Below are positions 52,928 to 61,625 of a stretch of DNA of 64,000 nt, piece by piece. Source of the DNA: Alcanivorax sp. Its GTDB lineage: Bacteria > Pseudomonadota > Gammaproteobacteria > Pseudomonadales > Alcanivoracaceae. The position numbers were made by a program, and so were the translations under genes. The number at the start of each line of letters is the position of its first letter. Position 1 is the first letter of the stretch. The notes under the pieces are model-generated. The model was not told the DNA's origin and did not search any database. It saw only the letters and a program-made list of their open reading frames with translations. The stretch lies in assembly GCA_022565695.1 (NCBI GenBank), contig JAIUME010000009.1, positions 89,174 to 153,173 on the forward strand. The letters are read 5' to 3'.

Positions 52928-53668
52928 TCAGAACAACTTGCGGATCGTGTAACGCAGCTCTTCCAGGCTCAACGCATCGGCCAGCGCTGGCTCCGCCTGC
53001 ACGCGGCGGCGCAGGGCATTGCTGCTGGTGCTTTGCCGGGTCCAGACAATCACCGCGTTATGGCAGTCCGGCGTCGCCAACCGATAACCGTTGGCCCAGC
53101 CACGGGGTTTCTTTGCCGCATCACTGCGGCTGAACTCGCGCCATTCACCGAAATTCATCACCAGTATGCCGGTGGGACTGACCAGCTGATCCAGCTGCTT
53201 GAGCCAGCGTTTGTCCGCAGCCACCGCACGGGTCACCTGTTTGTTGGCCGGCGCGAACAGGTCTTCAATCACCAGATCGAACTTTGGCCCCTGATACGCC
53301 GCCGCCCATTTCACCGCATCGGCACAGAAGGTCTCGACGCCGAAGGCCCTGACCCCGAACTGTGTCTCCGCCACCTCCAGGTGCAGGGGATCAAGCTCCA
53401 CCGCCACCATCAGATCCGGGTCCACCAGCTTGCGCAGTGGCGGTATCAGACTGCCGCCACCCAGCCCGAGCACCAGCACCCGGCGCAAGGATTCCGGTGT
53501 GGTCAGCAACGCCGGCAACCACAGCAGATCCCACACACTCCCGGTCACCAGGCGCGTGGGGTGAAACTCGGAATGCTGCACGCCGTTGGCATACAGACGC
53601 AGTGTCCGGCCATGGCGACGCACTTCGTATTCCACACCGTCACGACCGGCTCGCCAGACTACTGCCAC
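52928..53668 (-). CDS. Spermidine synthase-like methyltransferase-fold protein
   Basis: A 246-residue protein with the spermidine synthase-type Rossmann fold: VLVLGLGGGSLIPPLRKL, VAVELDPLHLEVA (acidic ribose contact), and FDLVIEDLFAP. Unlike true SpeE it lacks an obvious polyamine-binding D-G-x-Q segment in usual form, having YANGVQHSEF near the N terminus instead. Such short proteins are common and of unknown substrate. It overlaps the upstream pseudouridine synthase gene by 10 bases and is the last of a three-gene minus-strand operon. Confidence 0.78.
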   Translation of the reverse strand: MAVVWRAGRDGVEYEVRRHGRTLRLYANGVQHSEFHPTRLVTGSVWDLLWLPALLTTPESLRRVLVLGLGGGSLIPPLRKLVDPDLMVAVELDPLHLEVAETQFGVRAFGVETFCADAVKWAAAYQGPKFDLVIEDLFAPANKQVTRAVAADKRWLKQLDQLVSPTGILVMNFGEWREFSRSDAAKKPRGWANGYRLATPDCHNAVIVWTRQSTSSNALRRRVQAEPALADALSLEELRYTIRKLF

Positions 53669-54408
53669 GTATCATCCTCCATGCCGACCCGCGCCAGGAG
53701 CGCGCCGGCGGGTCTTGTCCAGTCTGGTTTGGCATCAGGCGCCTGCTGCAGGGCGAGCCATTGCTGCGCCTGCGCCAGCAGTACCGGGTGGGTCCATGCC
53801 ACGTCGTCGGTGGGCAGGGGCGCCAGACAATGCACCGTCTCGCCCTGCCAGAGAAAAGACAGCGTCCAGGCGTGCAATGCCAGGCGCCGGGCTGGCGCAC
53901 CGCCGTAGCGAAGATCGCCCAGCAATGGCGCCCCCACGGCTTTCATTGCCACGCGCAATTGATGGGTCCGTCCGGTCCAGGGTTTGAGCCAGATTACCCG
54001 CCGGCCCTCACCGGCGGCGGCGGACACGAAGCTGGTCAGTGCCGGGGTTTGTTGTCCCCGTGTCAGGCGCCAGTTACCGTCGCGGCTGCGCACCATGTCG
54101 CCGGCCACCAGCCCCATTTTCTTTGCCGGTCGTCGTGCGCTGATGCCAAGATAGCTTTTGTCGATACGCCGCCCGGCGAACAGCTCACCCAGCGCAGCGG
54201 CGGCATCCCGGTGTCTGGCCAGCAGTACCAGCCCGGAGGTCGCCCGATCAAGGCGATGGACCGGCCACACTGGCTCTCCCAATGCCTGACTGATCGACAC
54301 CACCCAACCGGGGCCGTCTTCGCTGTGCATACTGGCACCGGCCGGTTTGTTGAGCGCCAGAAAATCCGCGTGGCGGTAAAGCACCTCTGCTGCTATCTCT
54401 GCCGTCAT
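53659..54408 (-). CDS. RluA-family RNA pseudouridine synthase
   Basis: A 249-residue enzyme without an S4 domain. ADFLALNKPAGASMHSE at the start, then VHRLDRATSGLVLLAR with the catalytic Asp in H-R-L-D-R, and WTGRTHQLRVAMKAVGAPLLGD. Layout matches the TIGR01621-type RluA subgroup. It isomerises uridine in rRNA or tRNA; the target is unknown. It overlaps the thioesterase gene upstream by 4 bases (ATGA) and the methyltransferase-like gene downstream by 10. Confidence 0.9.
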   Translation of the reverse strand: MTAEIAAEVLYRHADFLALNKPAGASMHSEDGPGWVVSISQALGEPVWPVHRLDRATSGLVLLARHRDAAAALGELFAGRRIDKSYLGISARRPAKKMGLVAGDMVRSRDGNWRLTRGQQTPALTSFVSAAAGEGRRVIWLKPWTGRTHQLRVAMKAVGAPLLGDLRYGGAPARRLALHAWTLSFLWQGETVHCLAPLPTDDVAWTHPVLLAQAQQWLALQQAPDAKPDWTRPAGALLARVGMEDDTWQ

Positions 54409-55214
54409 CCGGTGTATTCACCGTAGGTCTGCACCACCTGGCAGACATGGCCGAACGCGCCTTGTGTGTCGAACAGTGCTGCATGCACCAGCCCCAGGCC
54501 GTTGTCCTGCAGCTGGGTTTCCGCACGGATCGCCACCCATTCGGACGTCGGGTAGCGATACAGGGACAGGTTGATGTCGGCATTGATAGTGCCCGTCGCA
54601 TTGCCCAGGTTGAGCTGGCCCACACCGTTGCCCAGATCGCTGATCATTGCAGCGCGCACCATGGGGCTCAACGGTTGCCCCTCGATAATGGTCACGGGCA
54701 GATGCAACCAGCTGGTGCCCTGGCCGGATTCATTCCAGGGCGTGACCGGACGCACCGCCACACGTGAGTGCAGCCCTCGGGGAATTTTCAATCCCTTGGC
54801 ATCCAGCATGCTCTGGATATCGGTCTCTGCCAGGCCCTCCGGCCCCGGCGGCGGCGCCTCCGGGCGCGGCGCATGCGCTGGCACCCTGACCTGATGCGCA
54901 CGCTGCAACACCGCTGACGCAGACGCCACCAGCGTATCGTTCTGGTACATGTCCAGCTGCAACACCTTGAGACGCCCACCATCGCGGCGCAGCTGTGTTG
55001 CCACTGTCAGGCGCGCGCGGGGCACCGGGCGCAGCAGATCCATGGTCAGGCGACCCAGACGGAAATCACCGTAGTCGGCAATATTCTCCTCAAGCACGTG
55101 GCCGAACAGGCCCGCTACGGCGCCGCCATGCAGCATATTCGGGTGCCAGGGGCTGCCACTGGCCGGGGTGGGCAGGTAATCGGAGCCATCTCGATGAAAA
55201 AGCGCGTCTGACAT
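54405..55214 (-). CDS. TesB-like acyl-CoA thioesterase (double hotdog)
   Basis: A 269-residue protein starting MSDALFHRDGS. Two hotdog repeats: PNMLHGGAVAGLFGHVLEE (first, with HGG) and SDLGNGVGQLNLGN (second), separated by a Pro-rich linker PRPEAPPPGPEG. Family members hydrolyse medium- or long-chain acyl-CoAs. ATG 55214 follows AAGGTG; an in-frame codon at 55232 is possible. First gene of the minus-strand operon. Confidence 0.84.
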   Translation of the reverse strand: MSDALFHRDGSDYLPTPASGSPWHPNMLHGGAVAGLFGHVLEENIADYGDFRLGRLTMDLLRPVPRARLTVATQLRRDGGRLKVLQLDMYQNDTLVASASAVLQRAHQVRVPAHAPRPEAPPPGPEGLAETDIQSMLDAKGLKIPRGLHSRVAVRPVTPWNESGQGTSWLHLPVTIIEGQPLSPMVRAAMISDLGNGVGQLNLGNATGTINADINLSLYRYPTSEWVAIRAETQLQDNGLGLVHAALFDTQGAFGHVCQVVQTYGEYTG

Positions 55215-55322
55215 GGTGCACCTTGGTCGCACGGGAAGCGCAGGAGTTTAGCAGATGTGACTTCCTTCTGGCCTGACGGACGTGGACAATGGCCGATCAA
55301 ATCAGGCTGTGAGGACGTACCA

Positions 55323-55814
55323 ATGAGCCAATCTCCAAGCCGGCCCCCCAACAAGGTGCTGGCGATGTACCAGAAAATGGAGGCCCTCCCCGTCGGCAAA
55401 ACACTGTTTGCCATGGCGATCTGCCGCAAGGCCCCCTACTTCGGCACCGTGCGCCCGCGCATTGTCACGCTGCGGCAGGACTACTGCGAAGCGACCCTGA
55501 AAAAGCGCCGGGCAGTGGAAAACCACATCGGCACCGTGCACGTCATCGCCATCTGCAACGGCCTGGAATTCGCCATGGGCGTTGTCGCCGAGGCCTCCAT
55601 TCCCGCGCACCTGCGCTGGATTCCCAAAGGCATGGATGTGCGCTACACCGCCAAGGCGGACAGCGACATCACAGTCACCGCCGAAGTCGCGCCCGGTGCC
55701 TGGGAACAGGGCCCGGAAGTCCCCGTCACCGTCACGGCCCGACGGGTCGACGGCGCCGTGGTGGTGGAAGGTACCATTCACCTGTGGGTGACCGAAAAAC
55801 CACCCCGCAAATGA
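55323..55814 (+). CDS. DUF4442 hotdog-fold protein
   Basis: A 163-residue protein starting MSQSPSRPPNKVLAMYQKM. Hotdog features: GKTLFAMAICRKAPYFGTVRP, ENHIGTVHVIAICNGLEFAMGV (N-H-x-G-T-V-H at the active-site helix) and LRWIPKGMDVRYTAKAD. This is DUF4442, a group of putative thioesterases. Divergent from the TesB-like gene, followed after 17 bases by yaeQ. Confidence 0.85.
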   Translation: MSQSPSRPPNKVLAMYQKMEALPVGKTLFAMAICRKAPYFGTVRPRIVTLRQDYCEATLKKRRAVENHIGTVHVIAICNGLEFAMGVVAEASIPAHLRWIPKGMDVRYTAKADSDITVTAEVAPGAWEQGPEVPVTVTARRVDGAVVVEGTIHLWVTEKPPRK

Positions 55815-55831
55815 CCTGACAGGCAACGATC

Positions 55832-56368
55832 ATGGCACTGAGCTCGACCATTTTTCACGCCAGCCTGGATATCGCCGACAGTGACCGGAACCACTTCGGT
55901 CACGAGCGCCTGACCCTGGCCCTGCATCCGTCGGAAACGCCGGAACGCATGGTGGCGCGCCTGCTCGCCTGGTGCCTGTTCCCGGACCCGCCGCTGACCT
56001 TTGGCAGCGGCATCTCCACCCGTGATGAAGCCGACCTGCTGGCGAAGGACCTGCATGACAATATTGCCCACTGGGTGGACGTCGGCGAACCGGACGCGGA
56101 CCGGGTTCGCAAGGCCTGCCTGAAAGCGGCACAGGTTACGGTGCTGCCCTACGGGCGCCAATGGGCACAGTGGTGGAAACGCAACGAGAAAGACATCCGC
56201 AAGATGAGCCGGGCGCGGATCGTGGTACTGCCCTGGGAGCCCGTGGATATTCTGGCGCGCAACCTGCCGCGCAACTTCACCTGGCAGGTGAACATCAGCG
56301 AAGGCAGCCTGTACGTGGTGGATCACAACGGCGAAATGGTCACGGTCACCACTGAAACGCCGGAGTGA
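55832..56368 (+). CDS. yaeQ: YaeQ family protein
   Basis: A 178-residue protein with the complete YaeQ pattern: IFHASLDIADSDRNHF, ERMVARLLAWCLF, TFGSGISTRDEADL, and MSRARIVVLPWEPVDILA near the C terminus. YaeQ has a PD-(D/E)XK nuclease-like fold; its role is unsettled. Short spacing from the DUF4442 gene suggests one transcript. Confidence 0.93.
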   Translation: MALSSTIFHASLDIADSDRNHFGHERLTLALHPSETPERMVARLLAWCLFPDPPLTFGSGISTRDEADLLAKDLHDNIAHWVDVGEPDADRVRKACLKAAQVTVLPYGRQWAQWWKRNEKDIRKMSRARIVVLPWEPVDILARNLPRNFTWQVNISEGSLYVVDHNGEMVTVTTETPE

Positions 56369-56385
56369 ACGACCGGCGCGCGCCC

Positions 56386-56415
56386 GGCTGCTGGTATCCT
56401 GGTTGCTGGTATATA
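56386..56415. repeat. 15-bp tandem duplication downstream of yaeQ
   Basis: GGCTGCTGGTATCCT (56386) is followed by GGTTGCTGGTATATA (56401), 18 bases after the yaeQ stop. It may generate or duplicate a promoter element (TATATA) for the next gene. Confidence 0.55.
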
Positions 56416-56455
56416 GTCAGCATACGACCCCCGGTCATCACATGCGGTTTGCACC

Positions 56456-57550
56456 ATGCCTGTTCCTCATAGCTCCGTCAGCTCTCCCGCCAGCTTTCCC
56501 ATCAACTATGGCGAAGCGACACAGCGCTTTCTGACGTTGGCTGCTGACCTGGGCCATCTGCGCACCCATACGCTGGCTGAGCACGGGCCTGACGGCGAGG
56601 CGCTGGCCAGCCATAGCCTGTGGCTGGGACCGGATGACGCCTCCCGCGTCCTGGTGCTGATGTCCGGCACCCACGGTGTCGAAGGGCTGGCAGGCTCCGC
56701 GGTGCAACAGGACCTGCTGCAACAGATCCTCGACGGCGCACTGACGCTGCCCCCCGACTGCGCCTGTCTGATGGTGCACCTGCTCAATCCCTGGGGCACC
56801 GCCTGGCTGCGCCGTTGTGACCAGCAGGGCATCGACCTGAATCGCAACTTTGTCGATTTCCGCCACCCGCTACCGGAAAACCCCGGCTACGACGCATTGC
56901 GCGACGGGCTGCTGGGCGCCTCCCCGACCACCCGACAGCAGCAGTTGCATGCCTTCGAGCAACAGCACGGCCGCACCGCGCTGGAAATCGCCATCAGCGG
57001 CGGCCAGTACACCGACCCTGCCGGGCCCTTTTACGGCGGGCAGGCACCGGCGGCGGCCAACCATCTGATCCATGGGCTGATACGCGAGCACCGGCTGGCC
57101 TCACGGCAGTTGGCGGTCATTGATCTGCATACGGGCCTCGGCCCCTACGGCTATGGCGAAATCATTTGCGATCACGCCCCGGACAGCCCGGGCACTGCCA
57201 CAGCACGGCGCTGGTATGGCGACGCTGTCACGCTGCCCGCCACTGGCACTTCCTCGTCGGTACCCAAGGCCGGGCTGCTGGATTATGCCTGGCACGCCAT
57301 CATGGATGCCCGCAGCTGTTTCGTAACGCTGGAGTTCGGCAGCTTTGCCACGGACACCCTGTTCGAGGTCATCATCGCCGACCACCGACTGCACCGGCAT
57401 GGCATGCCGGACTGGCATGACGCGGCCACTCGCCAGGTGAAACAGGCCATGCGTCATCACTTCTGTCCTGATGCGCAACAATGGCGGGAACTGGTGTTGT
57501 TTCGCGCCCGACAGGTCATCGGCCTGGCACTGACCGGGCTGTCATCATGA
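56456..57550 (+). CDS. DUF2817, M14-type metallopeptidase-like protein
   Basis: A 364-residue protein. LVLMSGTHGVEGLAGSAVQ provides a zinc-binding H-x-x-E; DLNRNFVDF (D-L-N-R-N-F) is the carboxypeptidase substrate motif; VIDLHTGLGPYGYGE provides the third ligand; the catalytic Glu is in FVTLEFGSF. Matches DUF2817 in length and motifs. Substrate unknown. Its stop overlaps the start of the GNAT-C39 gene (ATGA). Confidence 0.87.
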   Translation: MPVPHSSVSSPASFPINYGEATQRFLTLAADLGHLRTHTLAEHGPDGEALASHSLWLGPDDASRVLVLMSGTHGVEGLAGSAVQQDLLQQILDGALTLPPDCACLMVHLLNPWGTAWLRRCDQQGIDLNRNFVDFRHPLPENPGYDALRDGLLGASPTTRQQQLHAFEQQHGRTALEIAISGGQYTDPAGPFYGGQAPAAANHLIHGLIREHRLASRQLAVIDLHTGLGPYGYGEIICDHAPDSPGTATARRWYGDAVTLPATGTSSSVPKAGLLDYAWHAIMDARSCFVTLEFGSFATDTLFEVIIADHRLHRHGMPDWHDAATRQVKQAMRHHFCPDAQQWRELVLFRARQVIGLALTGLSS

Positions 57551-58701
57551 GCACCGCCAGCGAAAAGAAAAACGCCATACAGTTGCGCCGTGGGCGCGCC
57601 GAAGATCTGGATGCACTGGAAGCGCTGGAAAAACGTACCTTCGCATCCGATCGCCTCAGCCGCCGCAGCTTGCGCCGCTGGCTCGCCAGCGAACACGCGG
57701 CACTGATCATTGCTGAACGCACCGGCGCTGCGGAAGCCACGTTGCCCGAACTGGTGGGGTATGTGCTGGTGATACTGCACCGGGGCACCTCCATGGCGCG
57801 GCTCTACTCCATCGCGGTCAGTGACACCTGTCGCGGCGCAGGGCTGGGGCGGCGACTGGTGGAGGCGGCAGAGCGTGCGGCACTGGATGCCCAACGCATT
57901 TCCCTGCGCCTGGAAGTACGCAAGGACAACACCACGGCCATCGCGCTCTATGAAAGCATGGGTTACCTGCGCTTCGGCGAATACCGCGACTACTACGAAG
58001 ACCATCAGGACGCGTTGCGCTACCAGAAGCGCATCCGACATTTCGATGCCACGCTGTGGCAACGCCCGGTGCCCTGGTACCGACAGACCACGGATTTCAC
58101 CTGCGGCCCGGCATCGCTGATGATGGCCATGCGGGCCCTGGATCCGGCACTGAAACTGCGCCAACGCGAAGAACTGCAGATCTGGCGCGAGGCCACCACC
58201 ATCTTCATGACCGCCGGCCACGGCGGCTGCCATCCCCTCGGCCTGGCCCTGGCCGCCGTCGCCCGGGACTATGACGCCGAAGTCTGGATCAGCCAACCCG
58301 GCCCGCTGTTCGTCGACAGCGTGCGCAGCGATGAGAAAAAGCTGATCATCGAACTGGTGCACAAGGATTTCGTGCGCAAGAGCAAACAGGAAGGCATCAC
58401 CGTGCACCATCGCGAAATCACCCAGCAGGTGCTAACAAAGGCACTGAAAGAAGGGGCCATTCCCCTGATCATGATTTCCACCTGGCAAATGGACGGCAAA
58501 CGCACCCCGCACTGGGTCGTGTTGTCAGCCTTTGACGAGGATTTTCTTTACCTGCACGACCCGGACCCGGAAGATGGCATACAGACGGATATGGATTGTC
58601 AGTACCTGCCGATTGCACGGGCGGACTTTGACCGCATGGCGCGCTTTGGTCGCAACAGACTGCGTACTGCGGTACTGATCCGGAAAAAAGCACCACAATA
58701 A
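57547..58701 (+). CDS. GNAT acetyltransferase fused to a C39-like peptidase (DUF3335)
   Basis: A 384-residue protein. Residues about 10-165 are a GNAT domain: GYVLVILHRGTSMARLYSIAV and RGAGLGRRLVEAAE (acetyl-CoA pyrophosphate loop R-G-x-G-L-G), then NTTAIALYESMGY. Residues about 175-384 are peptidase C39-like: QTTDFTCGPASLMMAM with catalytic Cys in T-C-G-P-A, HWVVLSAFDEDFLYLHDPD with catalytic His and Asp. The family is DUF3335-related; such fusions are known but poorly understood. ATG 57547 overlaps the DUF2817 stop, so both genes are co-translated, and may act on the same peptide (inference). Confidence 0.86.
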   Translation: MSTASEKKNAIQLRRGRAEDLDALEALEKRTFASDRLSRRSLRRWLASEHAALIIAERTGAAEATLPELVGYVLVILHRGTSMARLYSIAVSDTCRGAGLGRRLVEAAERAALDAQRISLRLEVRKDNTTAIALYESMGYLRFGEYRDYYEDHQDALRYQKRIRHFDATLWQRPVPWYRQTTDFTCGPASLMMAMRALDPALKLRQREELQIWREATTIFMTAGHGGCHPLGLALAAVARDYDAEVWISQPGPLFVDSVRSDEKKLIIELVHKDFVRKSKQEGITVHHREITQQVLTKALKEGAIPLIMISTWQMDGKRTPHWVVLSAFDEDFLYLHDPDPEDGIQTDMDCQYLPIARADFDRMARFGRNRLRTAVLIRKKAPQ

Positions 58702-58742
58702 TAACGAGCTCTCAATAACGAGCCCTCAATAACGTACTCTCA
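58701..58742. repeat. 14-bp tandem triplication starting at a stop codon
   Basis: ATAACGAGCTCTCA (58701), ATAACGAGCCCTCA (58715) and ATAACGTACTCTCA (58729) follow with an exact 14-base period. The GNAT-C39 stop TAA (58699-58701) overlaps the first unit, and the array runs to within 10 bases of the rhomboid start. Confidence 0.9.
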
Positions 58743-58751
58743 TGGCCTGCC

Positions 58752-60104
58752 ATGTTTCTGATACCTGTTGAAGATCGCATCGACTGGCGCCGGCCACCCT
58801 GGCTGTGCCTGCTATTGATTCTGGCCAATACGCTGCTGTTTGCCTGGAGCAGTGGCCATGACCAGCGTGTGATGGATCGTTTCGCCAATACCGTCGACAC
58901 CGCCCTGCTGACAGACTACGAATGGCCTGTGTGGCTGCGCTATACCGACGACGCCGCCATGGTGACGCTGGATGCGCAATATCGAGAGCACGTCATGCTG
59001 TATCGCGGTTGGCTGGACCGCGACTTTGATGCGGCAGTGCAAGAGCACTGGGCCGCTGAAACGCCCCCGCCCGACTGGCGCGCAGCGCGACACACGATGG
59101 AGCAGGCGCGCTCGGAGATCAGCTGGTACCGGTGGGGGCTGACACCTGCGGAGCCGACCCTGCTGACGCTGTTCAGCAGCCAGTTCATGCACGGCGGCGT
59201 CATGCACTTGCTGGGCAATATGGCGTTTCTGCTCCTGTTCGGCTTCCCGCTGGAACGCCGCTGGGGTGCAGCACGGTTGCTGGGGCTTTATCTGGCCAGC
59301 GGCCTGGGTGCCGGCGCGGCGTTCATCCTGTTTTTCCCCGACAGCATGATTCCACTGGTGGGTGCCTCAGGCGCCATTGCCGGATTGATGGGCATCTATG
59401 TGGCAACATACCGCCACCGGCAGGTGGAGTTTTTCTACACGCTCGGCTTCGTGTTCGGCAGCTTCCGCGCTTCCGCGCTGATGGTGTTTCCGCTCTGGTT
59501 CGGCTGGGAACTGGTACAGCACTTCACCGCCATCAGCAATGTCGCCTATATGGCCCATGCGGGCGGCCTGGCCACTGGCCTCGCGCTGGCAATGCTCTGG
59601 CAGACACTGCAACCCGATGTCATTCGACCGAGTGAGGACGACAACGCCCCGGCACAGCGCGACGATGTCGTGCCCGACAGCATCATGAGGTTGGCGGAGT
59701 CACTGGAATTTGCCCGGGCCCTGACGCTGGCACAGCAACATCTGACGCGCACCCCCGCCAACATGCCCCTGCGCTTTTTCGAAATGGATACTGCCGCACG
59801 CCTGGGGCAGGACACACTGCAACAGAGCTTCGCCGCCAGCCTCAAGGCACGCCATGGGCGGCAGATTTCCGACGCCCAGCTGTCGCGTATCTGGCGGCAT
59901 TTTTGCGAACTGGGCGGGGATGACAAGGCCTTGCCACCGCCCTACCGGCTGATGCTGGCAGAACTGTGTCTACGCCGCCGTGACTGGCGTCAGAGCCGCG
60001 CCCTGGCCGACACACTGCGCCACGAGGACAACTGGCAGCATCCCCGTCTGGAACGACTCTGTCAGCAGCTTGCCGGAGAGGAACCGCCGCCGGGCAAGGC
60101 CTGA
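58752..60104 (+). CDS. Rhomboid-family intramembrane serine protease
   Basis: A 450-residue membrane protein. A first transmembrane helix (about 17-34) is followed by a soluble loop (35-140), then the rhomboid core: FSSQFMHGGVMHLLGNMAFL (H-x-x-x-H-x-x-x-N), the catalytic Ser206 in GASGAIAG and His269 in YMAHAGGL. A cytosolic C-terminal domain (about 300-450) is helical, possibly TPR-like. It cuts membrane proteins in the bilayer. It is larger than rhombosortase, so a role in processing the CSLREA proteins elsewhere in the window is only a guess. The 3' end overlaps the convergent gene by 43 bases. Confidence 0.9.
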   Translation: MFLIPVEDRIDWRRPPWLCLLLILANTLLFAWSSGHDQRVMDRFANTVDTALLTDYEWPVWLRYTDDAAMVTLDAQYREHVMLYRGWLDRDFDAAVQEHWAAETPPPDWRAARHTMEQARSEISWYRWGLTPAEPTLLTLFSSQFMHGGVMHLLGNMAFLLLFGFPLERRWGAARLLGLYLASGLGAGAAFILFFPDSMIPLVGASGAIAGLMGIYVATYRHRQVEFFYTLGFVFGSFRASALMVFPLWFGWELVQHFTAISNVAYMAHAGGLATGLALAMLWQTLQPDVIRPSEDDNAPAQRDDVVPDSIMRLAESLEFARALTLAQQHLTRTPANMPLRFFEMDTAARLGQDTLQQSFAASLKARHGRQISDAQLSRIWRHFCELGGDDKALPPPYRLMLAELCLRRRDWRQSRALADTLRHEDNWQHPRLERLCQQLAGEEPPPGKA

Positions 60105-61507
60105 ATATTCGCTGTCCGGGTGAGCAGGTCCTGCACCTGCCGCCCGGCATCACTGGCATGGCTGCCGGGATAACGCGCCGCGACAAATTGCATCAGCTGC
60201 TGCGCCTGGGGCAACCGGTCCAGACCTTCCAGATAAATCCGCGCCAACAAGACATAGGCATCACCCAACCCGGCATAGTCCGGTGCACGCTGGTGCATGT
60301 TGACCAGCAACTGCGCGGCATCGCGCCAGTGCCCCTGTTCGGCCAGGTGCTCCGCCAATTGATGACACAGGGCCGGGTCCTCGGGGCGAAACCCCTTGAG
60401 CTCCTGCCGGGTCGCCCGCACCACACCCGCAGCAGAGCCGCCATACCCCTGGGCAATCAACAGACGGCAATACACGTCGGTGTGTCGGGCCAGTGCCTTG
60501 TCCTTTTTCATCAGCCGCAAAATCCGGTGCAGCTGATCGTGAAGCGACCGGTCATTCGGCTGCTGCTGCAGCACATTGTCCAGCCGTTTGCGGGCATCCT
60601 CCAGGCGGCCCTCGGTGGCGTAGACATGGCTCAGCCCCAATGCTTCGCGCCGCGCATACTCATCCGGCGCCAGGTTACGCCCACGCGCGGCACTGGCCGA
60701 CAACCCCAGCCGGTCACCGCGTTCATGCAGCACATAACCCATCATCGCGTAGGCCACCACGCTGGCATACACCGCCAGCCCCCCCAACAGCACCTGTATC
60801 GGCATACTGCCCAGCGCACCGGCAAACAGGCTGCCGACCACTTGCGGCGCCGAATTGACCGTCAGCAGGGCCAGCCACAGCAACAGGTAAGGCCAGCCAA
60901 TGGTGAACATCAGCTTCAGCCACAACAGGGGATTGAGCGCCACCGTGACCGACCGGCTCAGCGCCAGCAACATGATGCTGGCGGGCACCGCCACCGTGGC
61001 CAGCACCAGCAATGCAATGCCGAGCATCGGCACCTGGGTCAGCACAAACAGCGGCACCACAAACATCAGCGCCAGCACCGCAATTTGCCGTACGAACAGA
61101 TTTCCGTGATCCACGGCCTCCCCCATGGAAGGCGGCTCCCAGTCACCCGCGGCCACCGCAGACACGATCAACAGCCCGTAGCAGAGCAGCAGGCCATAGA
61201 GAAACAGCGCCAGCAACCCGCTTGCCAATCCGCCCTGCCAGGCACCCGCCCAGCCCGCCAGCAGACCGAACACCAGCACACGCGGGTGCAGCCCGTAGGC
61301 AAAGAAGCGCGGCCCCATGCGCCAGAAGGGCTCAGGCTTGACGCCCTCCCCCAGGTACGCCAGAGACGTGGTACACAACGGACAGCGGGGCTGCCCAGCA
61401 CGGAAATTATCCTCACCGCCGGGAATACAGGTACTGCAGAACAGAGCCTGACACCCGGGGCAGTGCCAGGAGGCCCCCTGACGGCTGTGGTAACGGCATT
61501 GTTGCAT
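60062..61507 (-). CDS. Membrane protein with N-terminal zinc finger and TPR-like C terminus
   Basis: A 481-residue protein. Residues 1-45 are a B-box-like zinc finger: MQQCRYHSRQGASWHCPGC, LFCSTCIPGG and CPLC, with a C-x2-H...C-x2-C...C-x2-C...C-x2-C ligand set. Several hydrophobic segments (about 75-255) follow, then a helical TPR-like region (about 290-470; EGRLEDARKRLDNVLQQQPND, YVLLARIYLEGLDRLPQAQQL). Similar proteins occur in gammaproteobacteria without known function; the finger may bind metal or protein. ATG 61507 gives the finger at the very N terminus. Its end overlaps the rhomboid gene tail-to-tail. Confidence 0.8.
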   Translation of the reverse strand: MQQCRYHSRQGASWHCPGCQALFCSTCIPGGEDNFRAGQPRCPLCTTSLAYLGEGVKPEPFWRMGPRFFAYGLHPRVLVFGLLAGWAGAWQGGLASGLLALFLYGLLLCYGLLIVSAVAAGDWEPPSMGEAVDHGNLFVRQIAVLALMFVVPLFVLTQVPMLGIALLVLATVAVPASIMLLALSRSVTVALNPLLWLKLMFTIGWPYLLLWLALLTVNSAPQVVGSLFAGALGSMPIQVLLGGLAVYASVVAYAMMGYVLHERGDRLGLSASAARGRNLAPDEYARREALGLSHVYATEGRLEDARKRLDNVLQQQPNDRSLHDQLHRILRLMKKDKALARHTDVYCRLLIAQGYGGSAAGVVRATRQELKGFRPEDPALCHQLAEHLAEQGHWRDAAQLLVNMHQRAPDYAGLGDAYVLLARIYLEGLDRLPQAQQLMQFVAARYPGSHASDAGRQVQDLLTRTANIQALPGGGSSPASC

Positions 61508-61625
61508 GTCGCGATCCTTGCTATGGCCAGTGCGGTCTATGCTGCGGCCGGAGACAGGCCTGCGAGAATAGCACCTGTCTGCGTCAGCTTTTCCCCCATA
61601 TTTCTGTAAGCCCTGGCTTACACGA

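Noticed and set aside
60158..61609. A 483-codon plus-strand open frame
   Set aside because: H/Q/R-rich translation is the reverse complement of the zinc-finger/TPR gene, which has clear domains and start.
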